From NCBI GenBank assembly GCA_964632435.1, contig CAZWEJ010000001.1, positions 29,859-93,858 on the forward strand: 64,000 bases of DNA, given 5' to 3'. The notes under the pieces are model-generated. The model had not been told where the DNA came from. It saw only the letters and a program-made list of their open reading frames with translations, and made no database searches. Positions 40,416-48,960 of this stretch are shown here, one piece after another. This stretch comes from CAZWEJ01 sp964632435 (lineage in GTDB: Bacteria; Patescibacteriota; Saccharimonadia; UBA4664; SCTI01). The stretch's first letter is position 1. Each line of letters starts with the position of its first letter. The translations under genes were made by a program, and so were the position numbers.

Positions 40416-41608
40416 GCAATCCGGAGTCTCTAGATGTGGTTATTGTCGGTGGCGGTTTTGCGGGTGTTACAGCTGCTCGTAAGCTCTCAGAAGACCCAAG
40501 AATCAATGTGACCCTCATTAGCCTAAGTGAGTGTTTCGAATATCACGCCTCGTTATACCGTTCGGCGACAGGTCGTTCAAAACTTGAAGTGGCAGTCCCT
40601 CTATATGAAATTTTCGAGGGTACCGAGGTTCAGATCGTTATCGACAAGGTAACAAAAATCGATGAGAAGAAGAAGGTGTTAACGACTGGTGCAATGAAGA
40701 AGTTCAAGTACGACAAGCTGGTGCTTGCGGCCGGGACTGTAACTGATTATTTTGGCATCAAAGGGCTGCCAGAGTTCTCTTATGGAATTAAAACCATAGA
40801 TGAAGCTATTCGTCTAAAAAACCATCTTCATGCGGAACTAACTACAGGGCATAAACCAGATCTCAACTATGTGGTTGTTGGCGCTGGCCCAAGTGGGACG
40901 GAGCTTGCAGGGGAGTTAGTGAGTTATCTCACAAAACTTCGAAAGTCGCATAAGATCAATAAGCCCTTCCAGGTTGATTTAATCGAAGCCGCCCCCAGAA
41001 TATTACCTGCATTGCCGGAAAGATTTTCGCGTTCAGTTGAGAAAAGGCTCAGCAAACTAGGAGTTAATATTTACCCCAGCACCGCAGTAAAGGGTGAGTC
41101 TGCAGATTCCCTCCAGCTGCCTCAAGGATCAATAGATACACATACTGTTATCTGGACGGCGGGCATGAGCAATGCGCCGCTATTTGCTGATCACCCAAAG
41201 CTTTTTAAACTTGGCAAAGGCAAAAAAGTTGACGTCGACTCTCATCTAAAGGCAGGAAAAAATATCTGGGTGGCGGGAGACAGCGCCAATTCTTCAAAAA
41301 CTGGCTGGGCTCAAACCGCCGTTTACGATGGCTCCTATATCGCTGGTAATATCATTCGAGAGCTCGATGGTGAAAGAGCCTCAGATTACTCTCCGAAGGA
41401 CCCCATTGGCGCAATCCCGGTTGGTCCTAATTGGTGCGCTGTTAATATCCATGGGCAACAATTCTACGGCTATCTTGGCTGGGTAATAAGGCGATGGAGC
41501 GACTTCAAGCTATTTCGTAGTGTAATGCCTTTTGGGCTTGCTATCAGATCGTGGTTGATGGGAAATGTGGTCGAAGAGACCTGCTCAGTTTGTCGCAGCC
41601 GCCAGTGA
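40412..41608 (+). CDS. type II NADH dehydrogenase-like FAD/NAD(P) oxidoreductase
   Basis: 398 aa from the ATG at 40412 (an in-frame GTG is six bases earlier). FAD site VVIVGGGFAGVTAARKL at the N-terminus and NAD site YVVVGAGPSGTELAGEL near residue 155. WVAGDSAN before the second FAD contact. The C-terminal amphipathic region fits membrane association of NDH-2. Would pass electrons from NADH to an acceptor without proton pumping; no quinone pathway genes are in the window. Confidence 0.82.
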   Translation: MSNPESLDVVIVGGGFAGVTAARKLSEDPRINVTLISLSECFEYHASLYRSATGRSKLEVAVPLYEIFEGTEVQIVIDKVTKIDEKKKVLTTGAMKKFKYDKLVLAAGTVTDYFGIKGLPEFSYGIKTIDEAIRLKNHLHAELTTGHKPDLNYVVVGAGPSGTELAGELVSYLTKLRKSHKINKPFQVDLIEAAPRILPALPERFSRSVEKRLSKLGVNIYPSTAVKGESADSLQLPQGSIDTHTVIWTAGMSNAPLFADHPKLFKLGKGKKVDVDSHLKAGKNIWVAGDSANSSKTGWAQTAVYDGSYIAGNIIRELDGERASDYSPKDPIGAIPVGPNWCAVNIHGQQFYGYLGWVIRRWSDFKLFRSVMPFGLAIRSWLMGNVVEETCSVCRSRQ

Positions 41609-41625
41609 TTGGTATATTTTAGGTT

Positions 41626-43008
41626 ATGAAAAAACAAATCAAGGTAATTGAATCACTCAATCACGTCGACCAAGATGTCCAAATCAATGGGTGGGTCCAC
41701 ACCATTCGCGACATGGGGCAAATAGCATTTATTGAACTCCGGGATAATACTGGGTTGATCCAAGTTGTGATTGATGAGGTTGAAAAAGCACCTAAGCTAG
41801 GCGTCGAATACGTAATAAAGGTTTCAGGCAAGGTCCGCAATAGAGGAGAACGCTATATAAACAAGAGGCTAGAAACGGGGACTATTGAGCTTGGGGCCGA
41901 TAATATTGAGGTTATCAACGAGAGCGCAGACCTGCCTTTTGAGGTAAAGAAGGATACTAGCGACATTAACGAAGAGCTTAGATTAAAGCACCGCTATCTT
42001 GATTTACGATCAGAGCGAATGGCGTCCAACATCAAGCTTCGCCACAATGTATTGCAGTTTGTGCGAAACTTCTTAGATTCAAAGGGGTTCATTGAAGTAG
42101 ATACGCCAATGCTAACCAAGGGCACCCCCGAAGGCGCGCGGGAGTTTTTGGTGCCCTCTAGGTTACATCCAGAGGAGTTCTACGTGCTCCCTCAATCGCC
42201 ACAACAGTTCAAGCAGCTATTGATGGTTGGGGGTATCGGAAGCTATTTCCAGATAGCAAAGTGCTTGCGTGATGAAGACCAGCGAGGGGATCGGCAACCG
42301 GAATTTACTCAAATTGATATGGAGATGTCATTTGTTGAACAGGAGGACATCCTTAGAGTTAACGAGCAAATGATGGTTGAGCTTATTGAAAAAGTTACAC
42401 CGGAGAAGAAGATTGCAAAACCGTTCTCTCGGCTTACATACTCCGAAGCCATGGAGAAGTACGGAACCGACAAGCCGGATCTTAGAAAAAACAAGGAAGA
42501 TGATGACGAACTAGCATTCGTCTGGGTAACAGATTTCCCAATGTTCGAAAAAAATAAGGATACCGGGAAGCTCGACGCCATGCACCATCCTTTTGCAGCA
42601 CCAAAGAAAGAAGATTTAGGTAAACTGGATGATCAGCCGCTAGAAGTAAGAGCAGATGCGTATGACTTGGTACTGAACGGATACGAAATTGCCGGTGGCT
42701 CGGTCCGAATTGATGATTCAAACTTGCAAGCAAAAATTTTTGGTCTACTTGGTCTTGAAGAAAACGAGATAAATCAGCGTTTTGGTCACATTTTAGAAGC
42801 TTTTAAGTACGGCACCCCTCCGCATGGCGGGATTGCATATGGTCTCGATAGGCTCCTAATGATTTTGGCCGGCGAGCCCAATATTCGTGAGGTAATAGCC
42901 TTTCCAAAAACGGGTGATGCCCGAGATCCACTAACCGGGGCTCCTTCTGAGGCAAGTCCTGATAGACTTGCAGAGGCACATATCAAGACTGTTAAACCGA
43001 AGTCATAA
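41626..43008 (+). CDS. aspS: aspartyl-tRNA synthetase without GAD domain
   Basis: 460 aa against about 590 for the usual bacterial enzyme. N-terminal OB anticodon-binding domain, then class II motifs: motif 2 (FQIAKCLRDEDQRGDRQPEFTQ region) and motif 3 (GIAYGLDRLLMILAG). Sequence is of bacterial type, yet the GAD insertion normally found between DKPDLR and (F)xWVxDFP is reduced to about ten residues. Whether it also charges tRNA-Asn is unknown; no asnS is in the window. Confidence 0.92.
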   Translation: MKKQIKVIESLNHVDQDVQINGWVHTIRDMGQIAFIELRDNTGLIQVVIDEVEKAPKLGVEYVIKVSGKVRNRGERYINKRLETGTIELGADNIEVINESADLPFEVKKDTSDINEELRLKHRYLDLRSERMASNIKLRHNVLQFVRNFLDSKGFIEVDTPMLTKGTPEGAREFLVPSRLHPEEFYVLPQSPQQFKQLLMVGGIGSYFQIAKCLRDEDQRGDRQPEFTQIDMEMSFVEQEDILRVNEQMMVELIEKVTPEKKIAKPFSRLTYSEAMEKYGTDKPDLRKNKEDDDELAFVWVTDFPMFEKNKDTGKLDAMHHPFAAPKKEDLGKLDDQPLEVRADAYDLVLNGYEIAGGSVRIDDSNLQAKIFGLLGLEENEINQRFGHILEAFKYGTPPHGGIAYGLDRLLMILAGEPNIREVIAFPKTGDARDPLTGAPSEASPDRLAEAHIKTVKPKS

Positions 43009-43024
43009 CTAGTAGAATGTTTTT

Positions 43025-43582
43025 ATGTTTCGGCTAATACTTGTTGCCCTTTTTTCTGCAATCCCCGTAATTGCTAATGCCCAAGCAGCTGATGGCTTGC
43101 TGGGCCCTAGTTCAAATAGCAATGGACAATCAGTTGGCCCGTCTAGCACTCAGAGTTCAAATTTACTTCAACCTGCTAGCAAATCCGATGGCGAGAGTCT
43201 TCAGTCTACCGGAACAAACGGTGTAACTCAGTCTCCAGATCAAAGCGCATTACAGCGACCTGCTTCGGCAGATGAAGCCAAGCTCTTTATCTCAGGAGAT
43301 GTCGATACCGAGGATGACACCGGTGGCAGCAGTTTGCAGACATGGGCTGTAGTAAGCGGTCTTGTTCTCGGCCTCGTAATAATTATTGTCATCGTATTCC
43401 GTAAAAAACTGAGACTTCCCCAACTCGTTGCATATCAGGAGGCAGAAACACCACAATCTGTTCAAGCTGAAAACATCCCATCCGAAAAAGTTGAAGAAAA
43501 AGGCTCAGTTACCAAACCGAAGCCTGCAAAGCGAAAAAAGAAATCATCGAAGAAAAAGTCTACTAGGCGAAAATCCAAATAG
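43025..43582 (+). CDS. secreted, single-pass membrane protein with lysine-rich tail
   Basis: 185 aa. Signal peptide (residues 1-19, likely cleaved after ANA), a Ser/Gln/Asn-rich extracellular region, a membrane segment at about 103-122 and a highly basic cytoplasmic tail. The ATG is preceded at 43013-43018 by TAGAAT at the distance expected for a leaderless transcript. No known domain. Confidence 0.65.
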   Translation: MFRLILVALFSAIPVIANAQAADGLLGPSSNSNGQSVGPSSTQSSNLLQPASKSDGESLQSTGTNGVTQSPDQSALQRPASADEAKLFISGDVDTEDDTGGSSLQTWAVVSGLVLGLVIIIVIVFRKKLRLPQLVAYQEAETPQSVQAENIPSEKVEEKGSVTKPKPAKRKKKSSKKKSTRRKSK

Positions 43583-43643
43583 ATCTCACCATAAATTGTG
43601 ACATTGACTAAAAAGCGGTGTGGAAATGTGGATTAAGTTCCAA

Positions 43644-43672
43644 TTGTGCTTATGTTTATTTAGTGATTAAAT
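43644..43672 (+). promoter_or_regulatory. possible promoter of the zinc-ribbon membrane gene
   Basis: TTGTGC (43644-43649), 17 bases, TTAAAT (43667-43672). The ATG at 43679 would be at the transcript start. No ribosome site is visible. Weak match. Confidence 0.35.
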
Positions 43673-43678
43673 TTATTC

Positions 43679-45100
43679 ATGGCTTTAAAGTGTCAAAATT
43701 GTGGCTCAACAGATATAGTCACTATTGCTGGGCAGAATCTGTGTATTAATTGTGGTGAAAAAGTTAAGGGCGATAACGTTGTTGCCGCTAAAGTTGAGCC
43801 TAAAAATACCCCAGTTGTTGCGAAGACGCCGGTTAAAGAGCCGCAAGAAGATCAGAAGATTGAGATAAAGAAACCCAAGGCAGAGGTGCAGAAGTCTCCG
43901 TCTATCACCAAATTTGGATCTGCGTCTAACAATAAGCCTGCTGCTAAAGCACCTAGCGTGGTTAACCCGCCTAAGAAGCTGAAAATTGAGCCAATAAAGG
44001 ACAAAAGTTCTGATACCCCTGATCCCGTTCCAACTTATGAGAAAGTTGCTGCCGCTAAGCCTCAACCAACCAAGATAGAGCCCTCAGAGCCAACTAGAAT
44101 TGACCCGCCAACTCAGTCGAAGTCTACTCTAATCGATAATCCTAACGATATTCTTCATCCATATCCGAAGCCAACTCCATTCGATGGCAGTGACTCAAAG
44201 GTGAAGAGACTAAAGACTGACACCATTCAACCAAATGAAGTAAAGCTAGAGAATAAAAGGGCGGATGATTCTGGGGCAAGAGTTAAGCCGCATCCGTTTC
44301 AGTTTACGCTCAAAATCGGTCTTCCAATAGGAATCCTGGCAGGCTTAGCTACATCGGCGGTTCTATGGTTCAACTTAGACCTGGACTTAACTCTGTATAC
44401 CCTGGGAGCTGTTGCGATCGTTACACTAGCTTTTCTCGCCCTGGCACAAGCATCCCTCCTTTATGGCTTATCTAGAAGCCAGGATGGTAGACCAGCTGTC
44501 CAGAAGCTGTGGTGGCGGGCTGGAAAAGGGGCATTCTTAGAGGTAGTTAATGCTAACCTTATATCGCTAATAATGCTTTCTGTCTGCGTATTGGCTGGTC
44601 TGGGAGTGTGGCAGATGATACAGCAACTACCGGCTGACCCGATATATTACCGAGTAGTTGCAGGATTATTTGGCTACGGAGCAGTAGTGTGGGTCGCACT
44701 TGGCGCGTTATCCGCTCGACACATTGCCATACCCGCAATTGTGATTGGGAGTGTGAATTCGATCTCAGCCACAGCAATGGGGTGGAGGGCCTTCACTCAT
44801 GCAGGCGGCCACATGGTTATGGCAATGATTGAGACCACCCTCGTGAGGCTGGCAGTAATCCTGTCGGTCTCGGTTGCAGTTGTGTATGGCAGTCGATATC
44901 TGGGTGGGCTAACCCCAGAAACAGTCTCCGTTGTAATAGGGGCCGCTGTATCTCTGACGGTTATCTTGTGGTACTGGCTTGTTCTGCAGGTTGAAGCTAG
45001 CGTATGGCTAAAGCAGTATCGACAATGGGTAAAACTATACTTTCCGGAAAATCACATAAAGCTTCTTAGTGGTCGAGTTCAAGCATCAAAACCACATTGA
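43679..45100 (+). CDS. zinc-ribbon protein with disordered linker and membrane domain
   Basis: 473 aa. N-terminal zinc ribbon with four cysteines (CQNCGSTD...CINCGE, residues 5-26). Residues about 35-200 are rich in Pro, Lys, Ser and Thr and probably disordered. The C-terminal 260 residues carry about six membrane segments. No family recognised; a membrane sensor or scaffold is possible. No SD sequence precedes the ATG. Confidence 0.65.
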   Translation: MALKCQNCGSTDIVTIAGQNLCINCGEKVKGDNVVAAKVEPKNTPVVAKTPVKEPQEDQKIEIKKPKAEVQKSPSITKFGSASNNKPAAKAPSVVNPPKKLKIEPIKDKSSDTPDPVPTYEKVAAAKPQPTKIEPSEPTRIDPPTQSKSTLIDNPNDILHPYPKPTPFDGSDSKVKRLKTDTIQPNEVKLENKRADDSGARVKPHPFQFTLKIGLPIGILAGLATSAVLWFNLDLDLTLYTLGAVAIVTLAFLALAQASLLYGLSRSQDGRPAVQKLWWRAGKGAFLEVVNANLISLIMLSVCVLAGLGVWQMIQQLPADPIYYRVVAGLFGYGAVVWVALGALSARHIAIPAIVIGSVNSISATAMGWRAFTHAGGHMVMAMIETTLVRLAVILSVSVAVVYGSRYLGGLTPETVSVVIGAAVSLTVILWYWLVLQVEASVWLKQYRQWVKLYFPENHIKLLSGRVQASKPH

Positions 45101-45124
45101 CTTTTCTGGTCTCTGTAATATAAT
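45097..45124 (+). promoter_or_regulatory. promoter of secE-nusG-rplK-rplA
   Basis: TTGACT (45097-45102), 16 bases, TATAAT (45119-45124). The -35 overlaps the stop of the previous gene. Confidence 0.65.
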
Positions 45125-45133
45125 TGTCTTCAG

Positions 45134-45150
45134 AAGCCGAAGGGCTTTTT
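45134..45150 (+). promoter_or_regulatory. hairpin at the 5' end of the secE mRNA
   Basis: AAGCC (45134-45138) pairs with GGCTT (45143-45147) around GAAG, followed by TTT. It lies within a few bases of the predicted start, so it may stabilise the mRNA or act as a weak attenuator. Confidence 0.4.
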
Positions 45151-45175
45151 AAAATTGCCAAAAATAGGGGTCAAT

Positions 45176-45364
45176 ATGAATCGAGTAACCAACTATTTTA
45201 GACAGTCATGGAATGAACTTTCCAAGGTTGTCTGGCCAAGTCGAAAAACTGCATTGCGCTATACAGCAGCAGTTATATTGTTTGCTCTAGCATTTGCGGC
45301 ATTTCTCGGTGTAATTGACCTCGCTCTAACCGAGCTATTTCAAAAAGTAATCTTAAAAGGGTAG
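45176..45364 (+). CDS. secE: preprotein translocase subunit SecE
   Basis: 62 aa from the ATG at 45176, with AGGGG upstream; an in-frame TTG seven codons earlier is less likely. NYFRQSWNELSKVVWPSRKTAL amphipathic helix with the conserved KVVWPSR, then one membrane segment. Minimal bacterial form. nusG follows after three bases. Confidence 0.95.
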   Translation: MNRVTNYFRQSWNELSKVVWPSRKTALRYTAAVILFALAFAAFLGVIDLALTELFQKVILKG

Positions 45365-45367
45365 TTT

Positions 45368-45907
45368 ATGGCAGAAGCAACTACAAGCAAGCACTGGTAC
45401 GTGATTCACACCTATTCTGGATATGAAGACCGCGTAGCCGAAAATCTTAAGCAGCGTATCGAAACCATGGATATGAAAGATAAGATTTTCGACGTTATCG
45501 TGCCTAAGGAAAATCAAATCGAAATTAAGAATGGTCGACGACGTATTGTTGAGCGCCGAATCTTCCCTGGTTACGTACTTGTTCAGATGGACGTTACTGA
45601 TGACTCATGGTTTGTAGTGCGCAATACTCCAAACGTAACAGGCTTTGTTGGTAGCGGAACAACCCCTACCCCTATTGATCCAGAAGAAGTTCGCTACATT
45701 CAGAAGCGAATGGGTGTTGAAGAGCCTAAGTACAAGATTGACTTCAGCATTGGTGAAACAGTTAACATAACCGATGGTCCGTTTAAGGGCTTCGATGGCT
45801 CAGTTAACGAGATTGATGAGAGCAAAGGCAAGATTAAAGTATTGGTCAACATGTTCGGCCGCGAAACACCGGTTGAGCTCGACAGTCTTCAGGTAAAGAA
45901 GATATAA
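45368..45907 (+). CDS. nusG: transcription antitermination/elongation factor NusG
   Basis: 179 aa. NGN domain with HWYVIHTYSGYEDRVAENL and (R)IFPGYVLVQMDV(T)DDSW(F)VVRNTP, then a KOW domain (VNITDGPFKGFDGSV). Couples RNA polymerase to the ribosome. In the normal secE-nusG-rplK-rplA order. Confidence 0.97.
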   Translation: MAEATTSKHWYVIHTYSGYEDRVAENLKQRIETMDMKDKIFDVIVPKENQIEIKNGRRRIVERRIFPGYVLVQMDVTDDSWFVVRNTPNVTGFVGSGTTPTPIDPEEVRYIQKRMGVEEPKYKIDFSIGETVNITDGPFKGFDGSVNEIDESKGKIKVLVNMFGRETPVELDSLQVKKI

Positions 45908-45920
45908 ACCTATTAAAGTA

Positions 45921-45950
45921 CGTGGGAGGCTAAACGCCGCTAGTACCACG
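45921..45950 (+). promoter_or_regulatory. L1-type mRNA leader upstream of rplK
   Basis: CGTGG (45921-45925) pairs with CCACG (45946-45950); inside, GGC (45928-45930) pairs with GCC (45936-45938) around TAAAC, leaving a GA bulge and an asymmetric GCTAGTA strand. This two-helix asymmetric-loop design is that of L1-binding leader RNAs, which imitate the L1 site on 23S rRNA. The rplK ribosome site AAGGAG follows directly. Confidence 0.75.
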
Positions 45951-45961
45951 AAGGAGAAATC

Positions 45962-46393
45962 ATGGCAGAAAAAAAACCAGTAAAGGCAAACGTTAAGTTC
46001 CGACTAGGAGCAGGCAAGGCTAGCCCAGCGCCACCAGTTGGCTCAATTCTTGGTGCTCAAGGAGTCAACATGATGGAGTTTGTTAATCAGTTCAACGATC
46101 AAACTCGGGAAATGGGCGATCAAGAACTTGCAGTCAAGGTGACCATCTATGAAGACAGAAGCTTTACATTCACCACTAAGGGCGAAGCTACGGCCAACCT
46201 AATCCGTAAAACGGCTGGGGTACAAAAAGGCGCTGGGAACTCTCTCAAGGAGACCGCAGGAACGCTTACAAAGCAGCAGGTTCAAGAGATCGCCGAGAAG
46301 AAAATGGAAGACCTCAATGCTAACGATGTTGATGCAGCCATGAAGATTATTGCTGGTCAAGCTCGAAGCATGGGCATTAAAGTTCAAGACTAA
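45962..46393 (+). CDS. rplK: 50S ribosomal protein L11 (uL11)
   Basis: 143 aa. (K)ASPAPPVGSILGAQGVNMMEF(V)NQFN motif with the conserved prolines, and the C-terminal rRNA-binding domain (DLNANDVDAAMKIIAGQARSMGI). At the GTPase-associated centre. Confidence 0.97.
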   Translation: MAEKKPVKANVKFRLGAGKASPAPPVGSILGAQGVNMMEFVNQFNDQTREMGDQELAVKVTIYEDRSFTFTTKGEATANLIRKTAGVQKGAGNSLKETAGTLTKQQVQEIAEKKMEDLNANDVDAAMKIIAGQARSMGIKVQD

Positions 46394-46401
46394 TTAACTT
46401 A

Positions 46402-46431
46402 TGTGGGAGGCTAAACGCCGCTAGCACCACG
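46402..46431 (+). promoter_or_regulatory. second L1-type mRNA leader, upstream of rplA
   Basis: Nearly identical to the copy before rplK: TGTGG (46402-46406) with CCACG (46427-46431), inner GGC/GCC around TAAAC, then the same GAAGGAGAAATC before the ATG. About 38 of the 41 bases ahead of each start codon match. It gives rplA its own L1-responsive site. Confidence 0.75.
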
Positions 46432-46442
46432 AAGGAGAAATC

Positions 46443-47405
46443 ATGGCAAAAGAAGAAAAAGCACCCAAGGCTACACAAGCGGTTGAGGTTGAAACTACAG
46501 AAACCGATAAGGTTGAAGTTGAGGCTGCTGAAGTAAAAGAAGAGGTCAACGCTGAGCCAAAAGCAGCTGCAAAGGCGGGCAAGAGAAGCGCAAAGTCACA
46601 GCGCGAAGCAGAGGCTGAGGAAGCCCGAAAAGAGGCTGCAACAGAAAAGCCAGAAGAGCCAAAAAAGAAAGTCGTACAAAAACCGAATCCGCTCAAGAGA
46701 CATGGAAAGAATTATCGAACATCAGCCGAGCTAGTCGATAAGTCGAAGCTTTACGAGATTACTGAGGCGATTGAGCTTGCGAAAAACACCTCCAAGGTTA
46801 AGTTTGATGCATCCGTTGAGCTTCACGTAAACTTGGGCGTTGATCCAAGGCAGGCGGATCAAATGGTTCGATCAATGGTTGTTCTCCCAGCAGGTACGGG
46901 CAAGAAACTTAGAGTTGCCGTAATCGCTGGCGCAGACAAGCTGGATGAGGCCAAGAAAGCCGGCGCCGATATTGTGAGCGACGGTGATTTGATCGAAAAA
47001 ATCGCCAAGGGTGAAATCAAGTTTGATATTCTGATCTCTACTCCAGATATGATGCCAAAGCTTAGTAAAGCTGCTAAGGTGTTGGGGCCGCGCGGCTTAA
47101 TGCCAAACCCTAAAAGCGGTACTGTTACTCCGAACGTTGCTCAAGCTGTTGAGCAGTCAAAGGCTGGTCGAGTTGAATTTAGGATCGACAAGCAAGCAAT
47201 CGTGCACATGGCAATCGGTAAGGTTAGCTTTAAGGAAGATAAGCTTGAAGAGAATGCCAAAGCTGCAATTGATGCGATTATGAAGGCAAAGCCTGCTGCA
47301 GCGAAGGGTACATATGTAAAAGCTATGTCGCTTACGACTAGCATGGGCCCAGGCATCAAGCTTGATACTCAAAAAGCTATCGCTGCTTCGAACGTGAAAA
47401 AGTAA
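46443..47405 (+). CDS. rplA: 50S ribosomal protein L1 (uL1) with N-terminal extension
   Basis: 320 aa. The L1 core starts near residue 83 (KRHGKNYRTSAELVDKSKLY); the preceding 80 or so residues are a low-complexity Lys/Glu/Ala tract not present in ordinary L1 (about 230 aa). DPRQADQMVRS and (L)GPRGLMPNPKSGTVT are conserved. L1 should bind the leaders at 45921 and 46402 when in excess. Confidence 0.95.
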   Translation: MAKEEKAPKATQAVEVETTETDKVEVEAAEVKEEVNAEPKAAAKAGKRSAKSQREAEAEEARKEAATEKPEEPKKKVVQKPNPLKRHGKNYRTSAELVDKSKLYEITEAIELAKNTSKVKFDASVELHVNLGVDPRQADQMVRSMVVLPAGTGKKLRVAVIAGADKLDEAKKAGADIVSDGDLIEKIAKGEIKFDILISTPDMMPKLSKAAKVLGPRGLMPNPKSGTVTPNVAQAVEQSKAGRVEFRIDKQAIVHMAIGKVSFKEDKLEENAKAAIDAIMKAKPAAAKGTYVKAMSLTTSMGPGIKLDTQKAIAASNVKK

Positions 47406-47424
47406 GAAAAAAAATAAAGTATAG

Positions 47425-47451
47425 AAAAGACGGCCTCTCGCCGTCTTTTTT
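47425..47451 (+). terminator. intrinsic terminator after rplA
   Basis: AAAAGACGGC (47425-47434) pairs perfectly with GCCGTCTTTT (47440-47449) around CTCTC, followed by more T. Confidence 0.9.
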
Positions 47452-47493
47452 GTTTCAATCTTAAGGGGTATACTATTCCCAGCAAGTTGAGGA

Positions 47494-47514
47494 GGTGAGA
47501 CAGCTTGTCTTACC
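47494..47514 (+). promoter_or_regulatory. leader hairpin upstream of the nucleotidyltransferase gene
   Basis: GGTGAGACA (47494-47502) pairs with TGTCTTACC (47506-47514) with one G-U, loop GCT. A ribosome-site-like GGAGGTGA lies in its 5' arm but 40 bases ahead of the ATG. A -10 box TATACT is at 47469-47474. It could be a small regulatory hairpin or serve a short leader peptide. Confidence 0.35.
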
Positions 47515-47539
47515 TTGAAAACACGATAATCACGGTGAA

Positions 47540-48118
47540 ATGCCTATTACCACAGGGATATTCAGCAGTGAGGCCAACTTCGAAGATCGCATGGTTACTG
47601 ACTTGTCAGTGCTAGCGACGAGAGTTGAGCATCTAAAAGGTATTGGCCTGAAGGTTGTTCTTACTTCGGGATCCTTCGACCTTGTCCATCTCGGGCATGT
47701 GAAATACCTCGAGGAAGCAAAGAAGCAGGGGGATGTACTCATCGTGGGAGTTGACAGCGATGAGAAGATCCGTAGACGCAAGGGGCCCGATCGTCCAATG
47801 GTTGGTCAAGATGAACGTACTCACATGCTTGCGTACCAGCGTCCTGTTGACATCATCGTTCTAAAGGACGTTGCTCATGCAAAGTGGGCGCTGATCGAGA
47901 TTGTTAGGCCCGATGTATTGGTTCTTTCTGAAGATCATGGATACTCACAAGCAGACCTCAAGAAGTTGGAAAAGGTTTGTGGCGAGATAACAGTGCTTGA
48001 GAGGCAGTGGACCACCACTACAAGTGAAAGAATTCGAACGATGCTCATGAACCTGGCCGACAGGTTGAGCGTTGAGATTCCGAATGTCGTTGACGAAATT
48101 CTGAAAGGTAAGCGATGA
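47540..48118 (+). CDS. cytidylyltransferase-like nucleotidyltransferase (RfaE-C/TagD type)
   Basis: 192 aa. The (G)SFDLVHLGHVKYLEEAKKQGD motif with HLGH and the later TTTSERIR motif are those of the nucleotidyltransferase superfamily that includes RfaE domain II and glycerol-3-phosphate cytidylyltransferase. About 30 residues precede the fold. No sugar kinase is adjacent, so the substrate is open. It overlaps the deaminase gene by four bases, and the two probably work together. The start has only a weak ribosome site. Confidence 0.8.
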   Translation: MPITTGIFSSEANFEDRMVTDLSVLATRVEHLKGIGLKVVLTSGSFDLVHLGHVKYLEEAKKQGDVLIVGVDSDEKIRRRKGPDRPMVGQDERTHMLAYQRPVDIIVLKDVAHAKWALIEIVRPDVLVLSEDHGYSQADLKKLEKVCGEITVLERQWTTTTSERIRTMLMNLADRLSVEIPNVVDEILKGKR

Positions 48119-48960
48119 AAGTAGTTGTCGCATACATTCCAGTTCTACACGAGGGGTACCGTCGGTTCATCGAAAACAACGCAAGAGATTCGAATCTCTA
48201 CTTGATTTGCAGGGAGTTTTTTCGGGACTTCAGGCCAATCGAAAAGGATATTCGTGCGCTCGACATCAATCTGATCAAAACTGCAATTGAATCGTGGGGT
48301 ATAGCGCGTCAGGTTTCCATCCTTAGTACACAAAAAGCAGAAGAGTTGGCCAGTAGTGGTTCTGTTATCATCCTGCCCGATGAGGATATCAGCAGGATGG
48401 TTGTAGACCAGTTTTTCCGAAAATCACACGTTGCATATGACTCTGTATTCCTTCGATGGGATACTAGAAATACAGTTCTTGCCAATCAAGTCAGCACTTC
48501 TAGCGAGGTAAAAGGTGCTGAATTCGAAATGCTGCAAAGAGCGATCAAAGCAGCTGAGGGTAGTTCTGACTGGTGGAGACGCGTTGGTGCAGTCGCTGTT
48601 CGGGATGGTGTGATCATTGCTACCGAGTGCAATAGGCATCTTCCATCTCCTCAAACGCCGTATGTTGATGGAGACCCTCGCGCCAATTTCTTCAAGGGCG
48701 TTCATATCGATCTATCAACCGCCATTCATGCAGAAGCTGCCGTGATTGCAAATGCCGCAAGGCGTGGGGTGTCTCTTGAAGGCACCGACATGTTTGTAAC
48801 CACATTCCCGTGTCCGCCTTGCGCCAAACTCATTGCGGAGTCAGGGATAAGGAGGGTGTTCTTCATAGGAGACTACTCAATGCTGGACGGAGAGAGGGTA
48901 CTTGTACATGCTGGTGTTGAGTTGATCCGAGTGAACGTGGAAAACCCCCCAACTGCTTAG
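48115..48960 (+). CDS. deoxycytidylate deaminase-like protein with an N-terminal extra domain
   Basis: 281 aa. The C-terminal half carries the zinc-dependent deaminase motifs: HAEAAVIANAA (catalytic Glu) and TTFPCPPCAKLI (two Cys). The roughly 135 N-terminal residues begin with a strand (VVVAYIPVLHEG) and match nothing recognised. With thyA nearby, dCMP to dUMP conversion is the natural guess. ATGA overlap with the previous gene. Its stop lies in a hairpin shared with the opposing HIT gene. Confidence 0.78.
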   Translation: MKVVVAYIPVLHEGYRRFIENNARDSNLYLICREFFRDFRPIEKDIRALDINLIKTAIESWGIARQVSILSTQKAEELASSGSVIILPDEDISRMVVDQFFRKSHVAYDSVFLRWDTRNTVLANQVSTSSEVKGAEFEMLQRAIKAAEGSSDWWRRVGAVAVRDGVIIATECNRHLPSPQTPYVDGDPRANFFKGVHIDLSTAIHAEAAVIANAARRGVSLEGTDMFVTTFPCPPCAKLIAESGIRRVFFIGDYSMLDGERVLVHAGVELIRVNVENPPTA

